A stretch of 64,000 bases of DNA, taken from assembly GCF_916618915.1 (NCBI RefSeq), contig NZ_CAKAKE010000001.1, positions 62,001-126,000 of the forward strand. Reading direction: 5' to 3'. The translations under genes and the position numbers were made by a program. How positions within the stretch are numbered: position 1 is the stretch's first letter; each line of letters opens with the position of its first letter. The stretch is from Stenotrophomonas sp. Marseille-Q4652 (GTDB lineage Bacteria > Pseudomonadota > Gammaproteobacteria > Xanthomonadales > Xanthomonadaceae). A model generated the notes under the pieces. The model was not told the DNA's origin and ran no database searches. It saw only the letters and a list, made by a program, of their open reading frames with translations. Below, piece after piece: positions 51,654-62,300 of the stretch.

Positions 51654-52600
51654 TGCGGCAGGTCGGCCTCGATCGCGTCGAACAGCAGCCCGGCGATGTT
51701 CAGGCCGAACTGGGCGTCGAGCTCGCGCACGCAGGTCGGGCTGGTGACATTGACCTCGGTCAGGTAGTCGCCGATCACGTCCAGGCCGACGAAGCGCATG
51801 CCGCGGCGCTTCATCTCCGGCCCGACCTGGGCGGCGATCCAGCGGTCGCGCTCGCTCAGCGGACGGCCCTCGCCGCGGCCGCCGGCGGCCAGGTTGCCGC
51901 GGAACTCGTCGCCCTGCGGGATGCGCGCCAGGCAGTAGTCCACCGGCTGCCCGTCGATGAGCAGGATGCGTTTGTCGCCGGCGTTGATGTCGGGGATGAA
52001 GCGCTGCGCCAGGGCCAGCTTGCGGCCGCCTTCGGTCAGCGTTTCCAGGATGACGTTGAGGTTGGGGTCGCCCTGTCCGGAGCGGAAGATCGAGCGCCCG
52101 CCCATGCCGTCCAGCGGCTTGAGCACGGCCTGACCGTGTTCCAGCACGAAGACCTTGAGCGCCCTGGCGTCGCGGCTGACCAGGGTCGGCGGGCAGCACT
52201 GCGGGAACAGCAGTGCCGCCAGCTTCTCGTTGTAGTCGCGCAGCCCCTGCGGGTTGTTGACCACCATCGCGCCGGCCTGCTGGGCCACCGACAGCACGTG
52301 GGTGTCATAGAGGAACTCGCCGTCCACCGGCGGGTCCTTGCGCATCAGCACGACCTGGCCCGGGCCGAACGGCTGTTCGGTGAACCCGCCCAGGCTGAAC
52401 CAGTCATTTTTGTCTTCCCTGACCTGCAGGGGGGCGGTCTTCGCCACCGCGGTGCCACCACGCAGGGCCAGTCCACCCGGTTCCACGTACTGCAGGCGGT
52501 GGCCGCGGCGCTGCGCCTCGAGCAGCATCGCGAAAGTGGTGTCCTTGGCGATCTTGATGTGGGCGATGGGGTCCATCACCACGATGACGTCGAACGGCAT
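51650..52600 (-). CDS. gshB: Glutathione synthetase
   Basis: A 316-residue ATP-grasp ligase that joins gamma-glutamylcysteine and glycine. Typical segments: VVMDPIAHIKIAKDTTFAMLLEAQ, MRKDPPVDGEFLYDTHVL, VLKPLDGMGGRSIFR (the glycine-rich ATP loop), RFIPDINAGDKRILLIDG and TEVNVTSPTC. The length is standard for bacterial GshB. It is divergent from pilG across 246 bases, an order I recall in other xanthomonads and in pseudomonads (gshB-pilG). Confidence 0.97.
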   Translation of the reverse strand: MPFDVIVVMDPIAHIKIAKDTTFAMLLEAQRRGHRLQYVEPGGLALRGGTAVAKTAPLQVREDKNDWFSLGGFTEQPFGPGQVVLMRKDPPVDGEFLYDTHVLSVAQQAGAMVVNNPQGLRDYNEKLAALLFPQCCPPTLVSRDARALKVFVLEHGQAVLKPLDGMGGRSIFRSGQGDPNLNVILETLTEGGRKLALAQRFIPDINAGDKRILLIDGQPVDYCLARIPQGDEFRGNLAAGGRGEGRPLSERDRWIAAQVGPEMKRRGMRFVGLDVIGDYLTEVNVTSPTCVRELDAQFGLNIAGLLFDAIEADLPQ

Positions 52601-52699
52601 GAGTTGAATCCGGCGGACAAGTAGGCGATGTTAGCGGCTAACCGCTGGAACCGCCCAGCCGGGGTGAAAAGGGCGGAGCCAACGGGGAAGGAACGGTGC

Positions 52700-52724
52700 G
52701 CGTCAAAGTGTGACGCTTATCAAA
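52700..52724 (+). promoter_or_regulatory. CRP/Clp-type site upstream of pilG
   Basis: TGTGA-CGCTTA-TCAAA (52709-52724) differs from the CRP consensus TGTGA-N6-TCACA by one base, with matching AA at the 5' flank. Its centre lies about 80 bases before the expected transcription start. An overlapping dyad GCGTCA-AAGTG-TGACGC (52700-52716) is also present. Clp, the xanthomonad CRP homologue, binds c-di-GMP and controls motility genes. Confidence 0.5.
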
Positions 52725-52760
52725 ACTGGTTTCCGCGCGCCCCCGCCGCTGCGGTGTCGC

Positions 52761-52789
52761 TTGACAGTATTCGCCGGTATTGGGATATA
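52761..52789 (+). promoter_or_regulatory. Sigma70-type promoter of the pil-chp operon
   Basis: A perfect -35 TTGACA (52761-52766) and GATATA (52784-52789) are 17 bases apart, about 58 bases before the pilG start. A shifted -10, TATAGA, is also possible. Confidence 0.6.
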
Positions 52790-52846
52790 GATGCGCTTTC
52801 GCAGCGGCGCCACATCAGAAGCGTCGCGCGCTCGGGGATAATTGCA

Positions 52847-53248
52847 ATGGTTGAAAACATGGCTGCGGGTGGGGAACTCGCAGGTCTGAGGGTGATGGTC
52901 ATCGATGACTCGAAGACCATCCGCCGTACGGCCGAGACGCTGCTCAAGCGCGAAGGCTGTGAGGTCGTGACCGCGACCGACGGCTTCGAAGCGCTGGCGA
53001 AGATCGCCGACCAGCAGCCGCAGATCATCTTCGTCGACATCATGATGCCGCGCCTGGATGGCTACCAGACATGCGCGCTGATCAAGCGCAACCAGCTGTT
53101 CAAGAGCACGCCGGTGATCATGCTCTCGTCCAAGGACGGGCTGTTCGACAAGGCCCGCGGCCGCATCGTCGGCTCCGAGCAATACCTCACCAAACCATTC
53201 ACTCGCGAAGAACTGCTGGGCGCAATCCGCACATACGTCAACGCCTGA
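52847..53248 (+). CDS. pilG: PilG, response regulator of twitching motility
   Basis: A 133-residue stand-alone receiver. The phospho-acceptor is D64 (IIFVDIMMPRLDGY), with D20/D21 in the acidic pocket, S94 and K116 (YLTKPF). In Pseudomonas PilG drives pilus extension through PilB and boosts cAMP. ATG 52847 is used; ATG 52859 is close by. The ORF runs open upstream but that part is the promoter. It is first in the operon. Confidence 0.96.
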   Translation: MVENMAAGGELAGLRVMVIDDSKTIRRTAETLLKREGCEVVTATDGFEALAKIADQQPQIIFVDIMMPRLDGYQTCALIKRNQLFKSTPVIMLSSKDGLFDKARGRIVGSEQYLTKPFTREELLGAIRTYVNA

Positions 53249-53266
53249 CCAGGGGGGAAAGGCACA

Positions 53267-53629
53267 ATGGCTCGAATCTTGTTGATCGAGGACTCACCGA
53301 CCGACCGGGCGGTGTTTACGCAGTGGCTTGAGAGGGCCGGGCACGAAGTGCTCGCCACCGACAATGCCGAGGATGGCCTGCAGATCGCACGCACCGAGGC
53401 ACCAAGCCTGGTGCTGATGGACGTGGTCCTGCCGGGGATGAGTGGCTTCCAGGCCACCCGCGCAATGTCGCGCGACGACACCACCCGCAACATCCCGGTG
53501 CTGATCGTCAGCACCAAGAGCATGGAAACCGACAAGGCCTGGGGCATGCGCCAGGGCGCGACCGACTACATCGTCAAGCCGCCGCGTGAGGACGAACTGA
53601 TCGCGCGCATCAACGAACTGGTGGGCTGA
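53267..53629 (+). CDS. pilH: PilH, response regulator of twitching motility
   Basis: A 120-residue receiver with D52 (LVLMDVVLPGMSGF), E8/D9, T/S at 82-83 and K104 (YIVKPPRED). PilH counteracts PilG, and favours pilus retraction or acts as a phosphate sink. AGGGGGGAAAGG precedes the ATG. It overlaps pilI by one base (TGATG). Confidence 0.96.
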   Translation: MARILLIEDSPTDRAVFTQWLERAGHEVLATDNAEDGLQIARTEAPSLVLMDVVLPGMSGFQATRAMSRDDTTRNIPVLIVSTKSMETDKAWGMRQGATDYIVKPPREDELIARINELVG

Positions 53630-54159
53630 TGCGCTCTCCCTTCGACATCCTTGAAGCCTACGAACGACGCAGCCTGGCCCACGCGGTCCAGTTGCCGGAA
53701 AAGCAGTTCTCGGCCGACATCTGGCGTGGTGTCGGCTATCGCGTCGGCAAGCGCCGGCTGGTGTCCGACTTCCGCGAGGTGGTGGAAATCGTGCCGATGC
53801 CGCCGGTGACCCCAGTGCCGGGCGCACTGCCCTGGCTGCTGGGCGTGGGCAACCTGCGCGGCAACCTGTTCCCCGTGGTCGACCTGAAGTGCTTCCTTGA
53901 AGGCGAGCCCACCGGTTACCAGGAAGGCCAGCGCGTGCTGATCATGCGCCAGGCCGGCGGCGACGTCGCGCTCACCATCGACGAACTGTTCGGCCAGCGC
54001 AGCTTCGAACTGCACCAGCAGGTCGAGGCCGGCGACATCGCCCAGGGCCGCTACGCCCACTTCGTCGATCGTGCCTTCCGCAGCGATGACCATGACTGGG
54101 GCGTGTTCTCGCTCTCGCTGCTCTCCCGCACTCCCGAATTCCGGCAAGCCGCGGCCTGA
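53629..54159 (+). CDS. pilI: PilI, CheW-like adaptor
   Basis: A 176-residue CheW-domain protein that couples receptor PilJ to kinase ChpA. The core has LLGVGNLRGNLFPVVDLKCFL and a basic N-terminal arm. TGATG coupling with pilH ensures matched amounts. Confidence 0.95.
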   Translation: MRSPFDILEAYERRSLAHAVQLPEKQFSADIWRGVGYRVGKRRLVSDFREVVEIVPMPPVTPVPGALPWLLGVGNLRGNLFPVVDLKCFLEGEPTGYQEGQRVLIMRQAGGDVALTIDELFGQRSFELHQQVEAGDIAQGRYAHFVDRAFRSDDHDWGVFSLSLLSRTPEFRQAAA

Positions 54160-54201
54160 TTGCCGCCGGCGCCCTCTGCATTTGAAGATCGAGGTCGAAC
54201 A

Positions 54202-56235
54202 ATGAGTACTGCTCCGGACGCCAAAGCCAGCAAGCTCGGCAATGTCGGCACCAATTTCTGGCTGGGCCTGCTGGCGCTGTCGCTGATCGTGTTCGGTGCC
54301 AACACCGGCGTGGCGACCTGGCAGGGCAGCCGCCTGGCCGGCGCCAGTACCGGCGCGGCCGACCTCCAGGTGCTGTCGCAGCAGCTGGCCAACCAGGGTC
54401 GTGAGGCGGTGGGCGGCAACGCCGAAGCCTTCGCCCAGTTCAAGGACACCAAGGCGCGCATCGACAGCACGGTGAGCAACCTGCGCGGCCGCTACGGCAA
54501 CGAAGCCGGCGTGTCCTCGCAGATCCGCGAGCTCTACAACACCTGGGCGCCGCTGGCCAAGAACGCCGAGCAGCTGGTGGCCAGTGAACCGGCGGTGCTG
54601 GCGCTGGCCGGCAACGCCGACAGCTTCGTCAACGGCGTGCCGCAACTGCAGGCCCAGTTGAACGAAGTGGTGCGCGCGATGGCCGCCAGCGGTGCGCCTG
54701 CCTCGCAGACCTACAACGCCCTGCAGCAGGTCGTGGTCAGCGGCACCATGGCCCGCCGCGTGACGGAGATCCGCGCCGGTGGCCCGGGTGCCAGCAGCGC
54801 CGGCGACGCACTGGCCCGTGACTCGGTGGTGTTCAGCCAGATGCTGGACGCGCTGCGCAACGGCAACGACGAACTGGGCGTGTCCGCGGTGCGCAACCCC
54901 GCCGCGCAGGTCGCGCTGGAACAGTCGGCCAACAAGTGGGCGACGATGAAGAAGGACGTCGACGCGATCCTGGCCAGCTCGCGCCACCTGTTCGCCGCAC
55001 AGTCTTCGGCCGCGGCGCTGACCGCCGGCTCGACCAAGATGCTGGACGACAGCAAGAAGCTGTTCGAGGCGTTCTCGGCCTTCGGTTCGGTGCGCGATAC
55101 CCGCCTGTTTCCGAACTTCTGGCTGGGCGTGGTCTCCGGCGCGCTGTCGCTGCTGTCGATCATCGGCTTCGTATGGAGCTCGGTGCGCTCGCGTGCCCGT
55201 GAACAGGAAGTCCGCTACCAGGCGCAGGTGGAATTCAACAGCCGCAACCAGCAGGCGATCATGCGGCTGCTGGACGAAATCAGCTCGCTCGGTGAGGGTG
55301 ACCTGACGGTAAAGGCCTCGGTGACCGAGGACATGACCGGCGCCATCGCCGACGCAATCAACTACGCCGTGGACGAGCTGCGCCACCTGGTGACCACGAT
55401 CAACGACACCTCCAGCAAGGTGGCGATCTCGACCCAGGAAACCCAGGCCACCGCCATGCAGCTGGCAGAGGCCGCCGGCCACCAGGCCGAGCAGATCTCC
55501 ACCGCCTCCGAGCGCATCGGCGAAATCGCGGCGAGCATTGAACAGGTGTCGCGCAACTCCAGCGAGTCGGCCGAAGTGGCACAGCGCTCGGTGGTCATCG
55601 CGGCCGAAGGTGCCGGCGTGGTGCGCGAGACCATCCAGGGCATGGATCAGATCCGCGACCAGATCCAGGAAACCTCCAAGCGCATCAAGCGCCTGGGTGA
55701 GTCCTCGCAGGAAATCGGCTCGATCGTGGAACTGATCAACGACATTTCCGAGCAGACCAACATCCTGGCACTCAACGCCGCGGTGCAGGCGGCTTCGGCA
55801 GGCGAGGCCGGTCGCGGTTTCGCGGTCGTGGCCGACGAAGTGCAGCGACTGGCAGAACGCACCTCCGGCGCGACCCGTCGAATCGAGAACCTGGTGCAGG
55901 CCATTCAGGCCGATACCAACGAAGCGGTCACCTCGATGGAACAGACCACCGCCGAGGTGGTGTCCGGTGCACGACTGGCCGAGGACGCCGGTACCGCACT
56001 GACCGAGATCGAACGCGTGTCCAACGCACTGAACACCCTCATCAAGAACATCTCCATCGCCGCCCACCAGCAGTCGGCCGCGGCAACGGACATCACCCAG
56101 ACCATGGGCGTGATCCGAGAGATCACCGGCCAGACCTCCCAAGGTGCCGGGCAGACTGCCGAGTCGATCGGCCGCCTGGCCCAGCTGGCGGCGGACCTGC
56201 GTCGTTCGGTCGCCGACTTCAAGCTGCCGGCGTGA
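54202..56235 (+). CDS. pilJ: PilJ, methyl-accepting chemoreceptor for type IV pili
   Basis: A 677-residue receptor. There are two membrane helices (about 18-38 and 307-330), two periplasmic helical PilJ modules between them, a HAMP-like region, and the signalling hairpin (QETSKRIKRLGESSQEIGSIVELINDISEQTNILALNAAVQAASAGEAGRGFAVVADEVQRLAERT in outline). It senses pilus or surface contact in Pseudomonas. GAGGTCGAAC precedes the ATG. The long signalling domain has QQ/EE pairs that could be methylated, but no CheR gene is in view. Confidence 0.96.
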   Translation: MSTAPDAKASKLGNVGTNFWLGLLALSLIVFGANTGVATWQGSRLAGASTGAADLQVLSQQLANQGREAVGGNAEAFAQFKDTKARIDSTVSNLRGRYGNEAGVSSQIRELYNTWAPLAKNAEQLVASEPAVLALAGNADSFVNGVPQLQAQLNEVVRAMAASGAPASQTYNALQQVVVSGTMARRVTEIRAGGPGASSAGDALARDSVVFSQMLDALRNGNDELGVSAVRNPAAQVALEQSANKWATMKKDVDAILASSRHLFAAQSSAAALTAGSTKMLDDSKKLFEAFSAFGSVRDTRLFPNFWLGVVSGALSLLSIIGFVWSSVRSRAREQEVRYQAQVEFNSRNQQAIMRLLDEISSLGEGDLTVKASVTEDMTGAIADAINYAVDELRHLVTTINDTSSKVAISTQETQATAMQLAEAAGHQAEQISTASERIGEIAASIEQVSRNSSESAEVAQRSVVIAAEGAGVVRETIQGMDQIRDQIQETSKRIKRLGESSQEIGSIVELINDISEQTNILALNAAVQAASAGEAGRGFAVVADEVQRLAERTSGATRRIENLVQAIQADTNEAVTSMEQTTAEVVSGARLAEDAGTALTEIERVSNALNTLIKNISIAAHQQSAAATDITQTMGVIREITGQTSQGAGQTAESIGRLAQLAADLRRSVADFKLPA

Positions 56236-56267
56236 TCGACCGTTTGGATGGGGAAGGAAGGAATCAG

Positions 56268-56357
56268 ATGAAGCGTCGCAATAACGCCCTGCAGGCCCCG
56301 TCCGCCACCTCCGGCGGCGTCGGCTCGCGATTCTCCGCCGGCGAGGTGCTGCGATGA
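56268..56357 (+). CDS. 29-residue ORF coupled to chpA
   Basis: A short ORF begins at ATG 56268 after a strong ribosome site (AAGGAAGG, 7 bases). It encodes MKRRNNALQAPSATSGGVGS then RFSAGEVLR, and ends in TGA overlapping the chpA ATG (ATGA). The peptide is basic and hydrophilic, with no membrane helix. It could be a leader that recruits ribosomes for the giant chpA, or a real small protein. chpA also has GAGG inside the end of this ORF. Not recognised; evidence is the ribosome site and coupling only. Confidence 0.45.
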   Translation: MKRRNNALQAPSATSGGVGSRFSAGEVLR

Positions 56358-59300
56358 GCACGCTGCGCGACGCGATGAGCCATGCCGCGCTGGGCTGGGT
56401 CAAGCCCGAGCTGGACGAAACCCTGCGCCAGGTGCGCAACGAGATCGAATATTTCGCCGAGGATCCGTCGGACACCAGTCGCATGCGTTTCTGCGCCGGC
56501 TTCCTGCACCAGGTGCAGGGCACGCTGCGCATGGTCGAGCTGTACGCCCCGGCAATGGTGGCCGAGGAACTGGAGCTGCTGGCCAAGGCCGTGCAGGTCG
56601 GCGAGGTTCCTGACCGCGACGAGGCCTGCGCCACCCTGATGCGCGGCACCGTGCTGCTGCCTGATTACCTGGAACGTCTGCAGAACGGCCATCGCGACAT
56701 CCCGATCGTTCTGCTGCCGCTGCTCAATGAAATCCGCGCCGCGCGGGGGGCCGAAGGCATCAGTGAGAGCGTGCTGTTCGCCTTCGATCCCGATGCCGGC
56801 AACGTCAGCGAGGACGAGCTGGACCATGCCCGCGGCAGCCTGAGCGGGCGCAACCGCGAACTGCTCGATACCGTCGGCAGTGCGGTCAAGGAAGAACTGC
56901 TGCGGATCAAGGATGCGCTGGACCTGCACCTTCGTACCGCTGGTGAGCCGGCTGCGCTGCAGACCCAGGTCGACGAACTCGGCGCCGTGGCCGACACCCT
57001 CGGCGTACTCGGCCTGGGCGTGGCCCGCGGCGTGGTCGTGCAGCAGCGCGATGCGCTGCGCTCGGTCGTCGATGGCGGCCAGCAGATCGACGAAGGCATG
57101 CTGCTGGATATCGCCGGCGCGCTGTTGTACGTGGATGCGTCGCTGGATGATCAGGTTGCCCACCTGGGCGCCGGCGGCAGCGGCGAGGACGACCCGGGTG
57201 CGGTGGAAACCCGCCGCACCATCGAGGTGCTGGCCCAGGAGGCCATTGCCAACTTCGGTGCGGCGCGCGAGGCGTTCGTCGCCTTCATCGAGACCAACTG
57301 GGACCACGGCCGCCTGGCCGAGGTGCCGACCCTGCTGGGCGAGGTCGCCGGCGCATTGCGCATGCTCGACCTGTCCGAGCCGGCCGGTTACCTCGACGGC
57401 GTGAGCCGTTACATCGAGGTCGAACTGATCCAGCGCCAGCGTGTGCCCAGTGGCCGCCAGCTGGACACCCTGGCCGACGCGATGGCCAGCCTCGAGTACT
57501 ACCTCGAGGCACTGCGCGAGCGTCGCCCGGGCAGCGAGGAAATCCTCGACATCACCCGTTCCAGCCTGGAATCGCTGCGCTACTGGCCGCTGCCCGGCGA
57601 GGGTGGCGACGCCGGACAGACGCTGGAGCTGGTCGACGCGCCGGCCACCTCGTTCACGGCGGCCGCTGCCGAGGCTCCGGTGGAAGTGCCTGCCGCGACC
57701 GAAGCCGTCAGCAGCGAAGCCGGCGCCGGCGCGCAGCCGGCCACCACGGAGGCACCGACACCTGCCGCGCCGTTCCCCTACCTGTTCAAGGCGTCGGTGA
57801 CCCCGTTCACCCCGCCGGCGGGCGAAGCCGCCCATGTCGACAGCGACGCGGCCCCGGCCGCCGCGGCATCGATGTTCGATCCGGTGGCGGCCGAAGACCT
57901 GGCCCCGGCCGGTACGGAGCACTACGAAATCACGCCGCTGGGTCTTGGTGGTGGCGACCTGCCGCTGTCCGATGCGCCGCTGTCGCTTGAGCCGATGTCC
58001 TTCGACCCGGTGGCCGCCGAGTACGAAGCGCACGATGCGGCCACTACCGCGCAGGTGGCCAGCTTCGACAGCAGCGTGCTGGATACTGGTTCGCCGCTTC
58101 CTTCGGACATGCTGGAAGGCATCGAACCGCTGTCGCTGGACCCCGTGGAAGCGGAGACGCCGACGCAGGTCGAGCCGTTTGAACCGGCTGCTGCACCGGT
58201 CGAATCGCCGGACATGGACGTGGCGGGCGAAGCGCCTGTCATCGAGGACGAGCCCGCCCCGCTGCCCGAATACACCGAGGCACCGACCTTCGCCGTCGAG
58301 CCGATTGCCGTGGACGCCACGCTGGATCGTCCGCAGCTCGTCGCCGAGGTCGCCGCGCCCGAGGAAACCATGGCTGACGAAAGCACCGAGCAGACCGACA
58401 GCGCCAGCCTGGCGCCGGAAGTGGAGTCGACTGGCCAGCCGGTATTCAATGAGGCCACCGCGCCGGTTACCGCGGTGCAGGAAGGCGTGATCCGCAAGAT
58501 CGAGCTGGACGACGCTTCGGCGGCGTTCCTGGCCGAGCTGGATGCGGCCGCTGCGCAGTTCAACCCGCTGCCCGAGCCAGCCGCCCCGGCGCCGGTTGCC
58601 GCGGTCGAGGCCCCGGCGCCGCTGGAAGGCGGTTTCGAGGACAACGGCGAGGAAATCGACCAGGACATCCGCGAGGTGTTCATCGAGGAGTTCGACGAGG
58701 AACTGGTGAACCTGGGGTCGCTGCTGCCGCCGTGGCGCGCCGCTCCGTCCAACGTCGAGCGCCTGCGCCCGGTACGCCGCGTGTTCCACACGCTCAAGGG
58801 CAGTGGCCGCCTGGTCGGCGCGCGCACCCTGGGCGAGTTCAGCTGGAAGATCGAGAGCATGCTCAACCGCGTGCTCGATGGCAGCCGTCCGGCCAGTCCG
58901 GCGGTGGTGGCCATGGTCACGCAGGCCTACGAGGTGCTGCCGCAGCTCAACGCCGCGCTGCGTGACGGCAGCCGCATCAGCGCCGACCTGCTGGCCATGC
59001 AGGCCGTGGCCGATCGCGTGGCCGCCGGTGAGGAAGCGTTCTATGTGCCGCTGCAGGCGGCTGCTGCGCCGGTGGAAACCCCGGTCGAAGCCGCCGCTGC
59101 GGTGGCACCGCCGGTCGTGACCGGCACCCCGGCGTCGGTGGACAGCGTGCTGCGCGAGATCCTCGAGGCCGAAGTCGCCACCCATCTGGAAACCGTGCGC
59201 GGCTGGTTGCAGTCCGCGCAGGCGGAGCCGCAGCCGGCCACCGAGGCGCTGCTGCGTGCCGTGCACACCATGAGTGGCGCCTTTGCCATGACCGACGTGC

Positions 59301-62300
59301 CGGAAATCACTGCCGTCACCACGCCGGCCGAAAGCTACGTCAAGCGCCTGCTGGCCGCGTCGATCACCCCGGACCAGGAGGGCGTGGCCGCGCTGGCCGC
59401 GGCCGCCGACGCGATCGACAGCACCGTGGTCGCACTGCAGGCGCCGGCACCGCTGATCCCCTCGTTCAGCGCGCTGGCCCAGCGCCTGCAGTTGCTGGTC
59501 GACGCGCTGCCCGAGGCCAAGTGGCCGCCGCTGGTCGACGAGATGGAAGCGGAGGACGAAGTGGTCGCGGACGACTTTGCCGCCCAGGCCACGGCCGACG
59601 CCGTCGACCTGACCGGCATCGAGGACCTGTCGCGCTTCATTGACGCGGCAGGAATCGAGCTGCCGCAGGTCGGTACCCCGGTCGAAGAGATGGACGCCGC
59701 CGTACCGGCGCCGGAAGCCGCCAGTGAAGTGGTGCAGGGCGGGTCCGTGCAGGACGAGCCGGCGGCTGTCGAGCAAACCCCGGCCGTCGTCGGCGATGCC
59801 ACCGATGTGGCCGCACCGGACACCGTGTCGCTGGATGTCGCCGGTGAGACCGGGGAATCGACCGCCGCCGACGCCCCCGATGCTGGTATCGACGCCGCCG
59901 AGGACGCCGCGCAGTCGATTGCCGAGGACGCGGACGAGCCCGTCGCGCTGGTGGAGGAAACTGCCGCCAGCGCCGCGCAGGATGAGGAGCTGGTCGAGAC
60001 CGCCGAGCCGGTGGCCGGGGCAACCGAAGCCGATGCCGAGGAGGCCGACATCGAGGCTGCACTGCTCCATGAGGCCGAAATCGCCGCCGATCTGGCCGTG
60101 GCTGACGGCCAGGTGGCCGACGCCACCGAGAAAGAGGAAATCGAAGCGGCCGCGGACGTCGTCGACGATGCCGCACTGGCCGAAGCTGAAGCCTTGGAAG
60201 GGAGTGCCGAGCCTGTCGAGGCCATTGCCGGTGAGCCTGCCACATCCGCGGAAGTGGCCGAGGACGAAGCGCCGCTTGCCGATGCTGGCCTGGAAGCTGC
60301 CGCCGACATCGTCGACGCCGCCGCGGAAGAAACCGCGGTTGCCGACGCTGTTGTCGACGGCGGGGAAGAGTCTACTGCCGAAGGCGAAACCGACCTGATC
60401 GCCGGACAGGCCGACCCTGGCGTTGCCGATGAAGCAGAAGCCGAAGCTCAAAGCAGCGCCGAGGCGGAAGCCAGCGAAGCCGAGCCCGTTGACGACGCCG
60501 ACGCCGACGCATCTGCCGGTGAGCAGGTTGAGGGCGTGGCAGACGAGCCCGTCACCGCCGTCGACGTCACTGCTGCCGCGCCCGTGGTGCTGCCGGCCGT
60601 CGCCGGGGCCTCGGTGCTGGGCGAGGACGCTCCGCTGGACTTCACCGACCTGGACCGCGAGCTGGTCGACATCTTCGTCGAGGAAGGCAAGGACCTGCTC
60701 GACAACTGCGACGGCCTGCTGAGCCAGCTGCGCGAATCGCCGGAGGACCGCGAACTGCTCGCCGGCCTGCAGCGCGACCTGCACACCCTCAAGGGTGGTG
60801 CACGCATGGCCGGCATCAACGCCATCGGCGACCTTGGCCACGCCATCGAATCGCTGCTGGAGGCCGTTGCCGCCAACCGCTTCGACATCGTCCGCGACGA
60901 CGTGCACCTGCTGGAGCGTGGCTTCGACCGCCTGCACCAGTTGCTGACCCGCACCGGTAACCATCGCACGGTGGCGATGCCGCACGACCTGATCGAAGCC
61001 TTCGACGCACATGCACAGGGCCGCAACGTTGCCATCGGCGAGTCGACCGAGGCGCCCGAGGCTGCCCAGCCGGTGGAAGCCGCGACCGTGCCGGAAGTTG
61101 CATCCGTGGAAGCTGCCGCCGCCACGCCTGCCGCCCCGGTGGTCGCGATCACCCCGCTGTCCGAGCCGGTCATCGACGACGTGGCGTCCGAAGAGGAAGC
61201 CGGCGCCCGTGCCCAGGAGCAGGTGCGCGTGCGCGCCGACCTGCTGGACCGCCTTGTCAACCACGCCGGTGAAGTCGCGATCTACCGCTCGCGCCTGGAA
61301 CAGCAGCTGGGTGCCTTCCGCGGCGCCATGGCCGAGCTGGACCGCACCAACGCCCGTCTGCGCGACCAGCTGCGCCGACTGGACCTGGAAACCGAAGCGC
61401 AGATCGTTGCCCGTTACCAGCGCGAGCAGGACCAGGCCGACCACACCTTCGATCCGCTGGAGCTTGACCGCTTCTCCACGCTGCAGCAGCTCAGCCGTGC
61501 ACTGAACGAGTCGGCGGCCGACTTGAGCGGCCTGCAGGGCGTGCTCGACGACCTGTCGCGCAACTACGACAGCCTGCTGCAGCAGCAGTCCCGCGTGAGC
61601 TCGGAACTGCAGGACGGTCTGATGCGTGCGCGCATGGTGCCGTTCGACGGCCTGGTGCCGCGCCTGCGTCGCGTGGTCCGCCAGGCGGCGCAGGACACCG
61701 GCAAGCAGGTCCACCTGACCCTGGACGGTACCCACGGCGAACTGGACCGCAACGTCCTCGATCGCATGGTCGCGCCGCTGGAGCACATGCTGCGCAACTC
61801 CGTGGCGCATGGCCTGGAGACCCCGGCCCAGCGCGTGGCCGCCGGCAAGCCGGAGGAAGGCAGCATCGCCATCCGCCTGCGCCGCGAAGGTTCGGAAATC
61901 GTGCTGGAAGTGGCCGACGACGGGGCCGGCCTGGACCGCGAGGCGATCCGTCGCCGCGCCGAACAGCGTGGCCTGGTCAAGCCGGGCGTGGAGCTGAGCG
62001 AGCGCGAGCTGGACAGCCTGATCTTCGCCTCCGGCTTCAGTACTTCCGAGCAGGTCAGCCAGCTGGCTGGCCGTGGCGTCGGCATGGACGTGGTGCGCAA
62101 CGAAGTGCGTCAGCTCGGCGGCTCGGTGGAAATCACCTCCGTCCGTGGCAAGGGCGTCACCTTCACCCTGCGCCTGCCGCAGACCCTGGCCGTCACCCAG
62201 GCCGTGTTCGTGCAGATCGGCGAGACCACCTTCGCCGTGCCCGTGGCCTCGGTCAGCGGTATCGGCCGCATCTCGCGCCAGCGTTTCGAGTCCGGCGACG

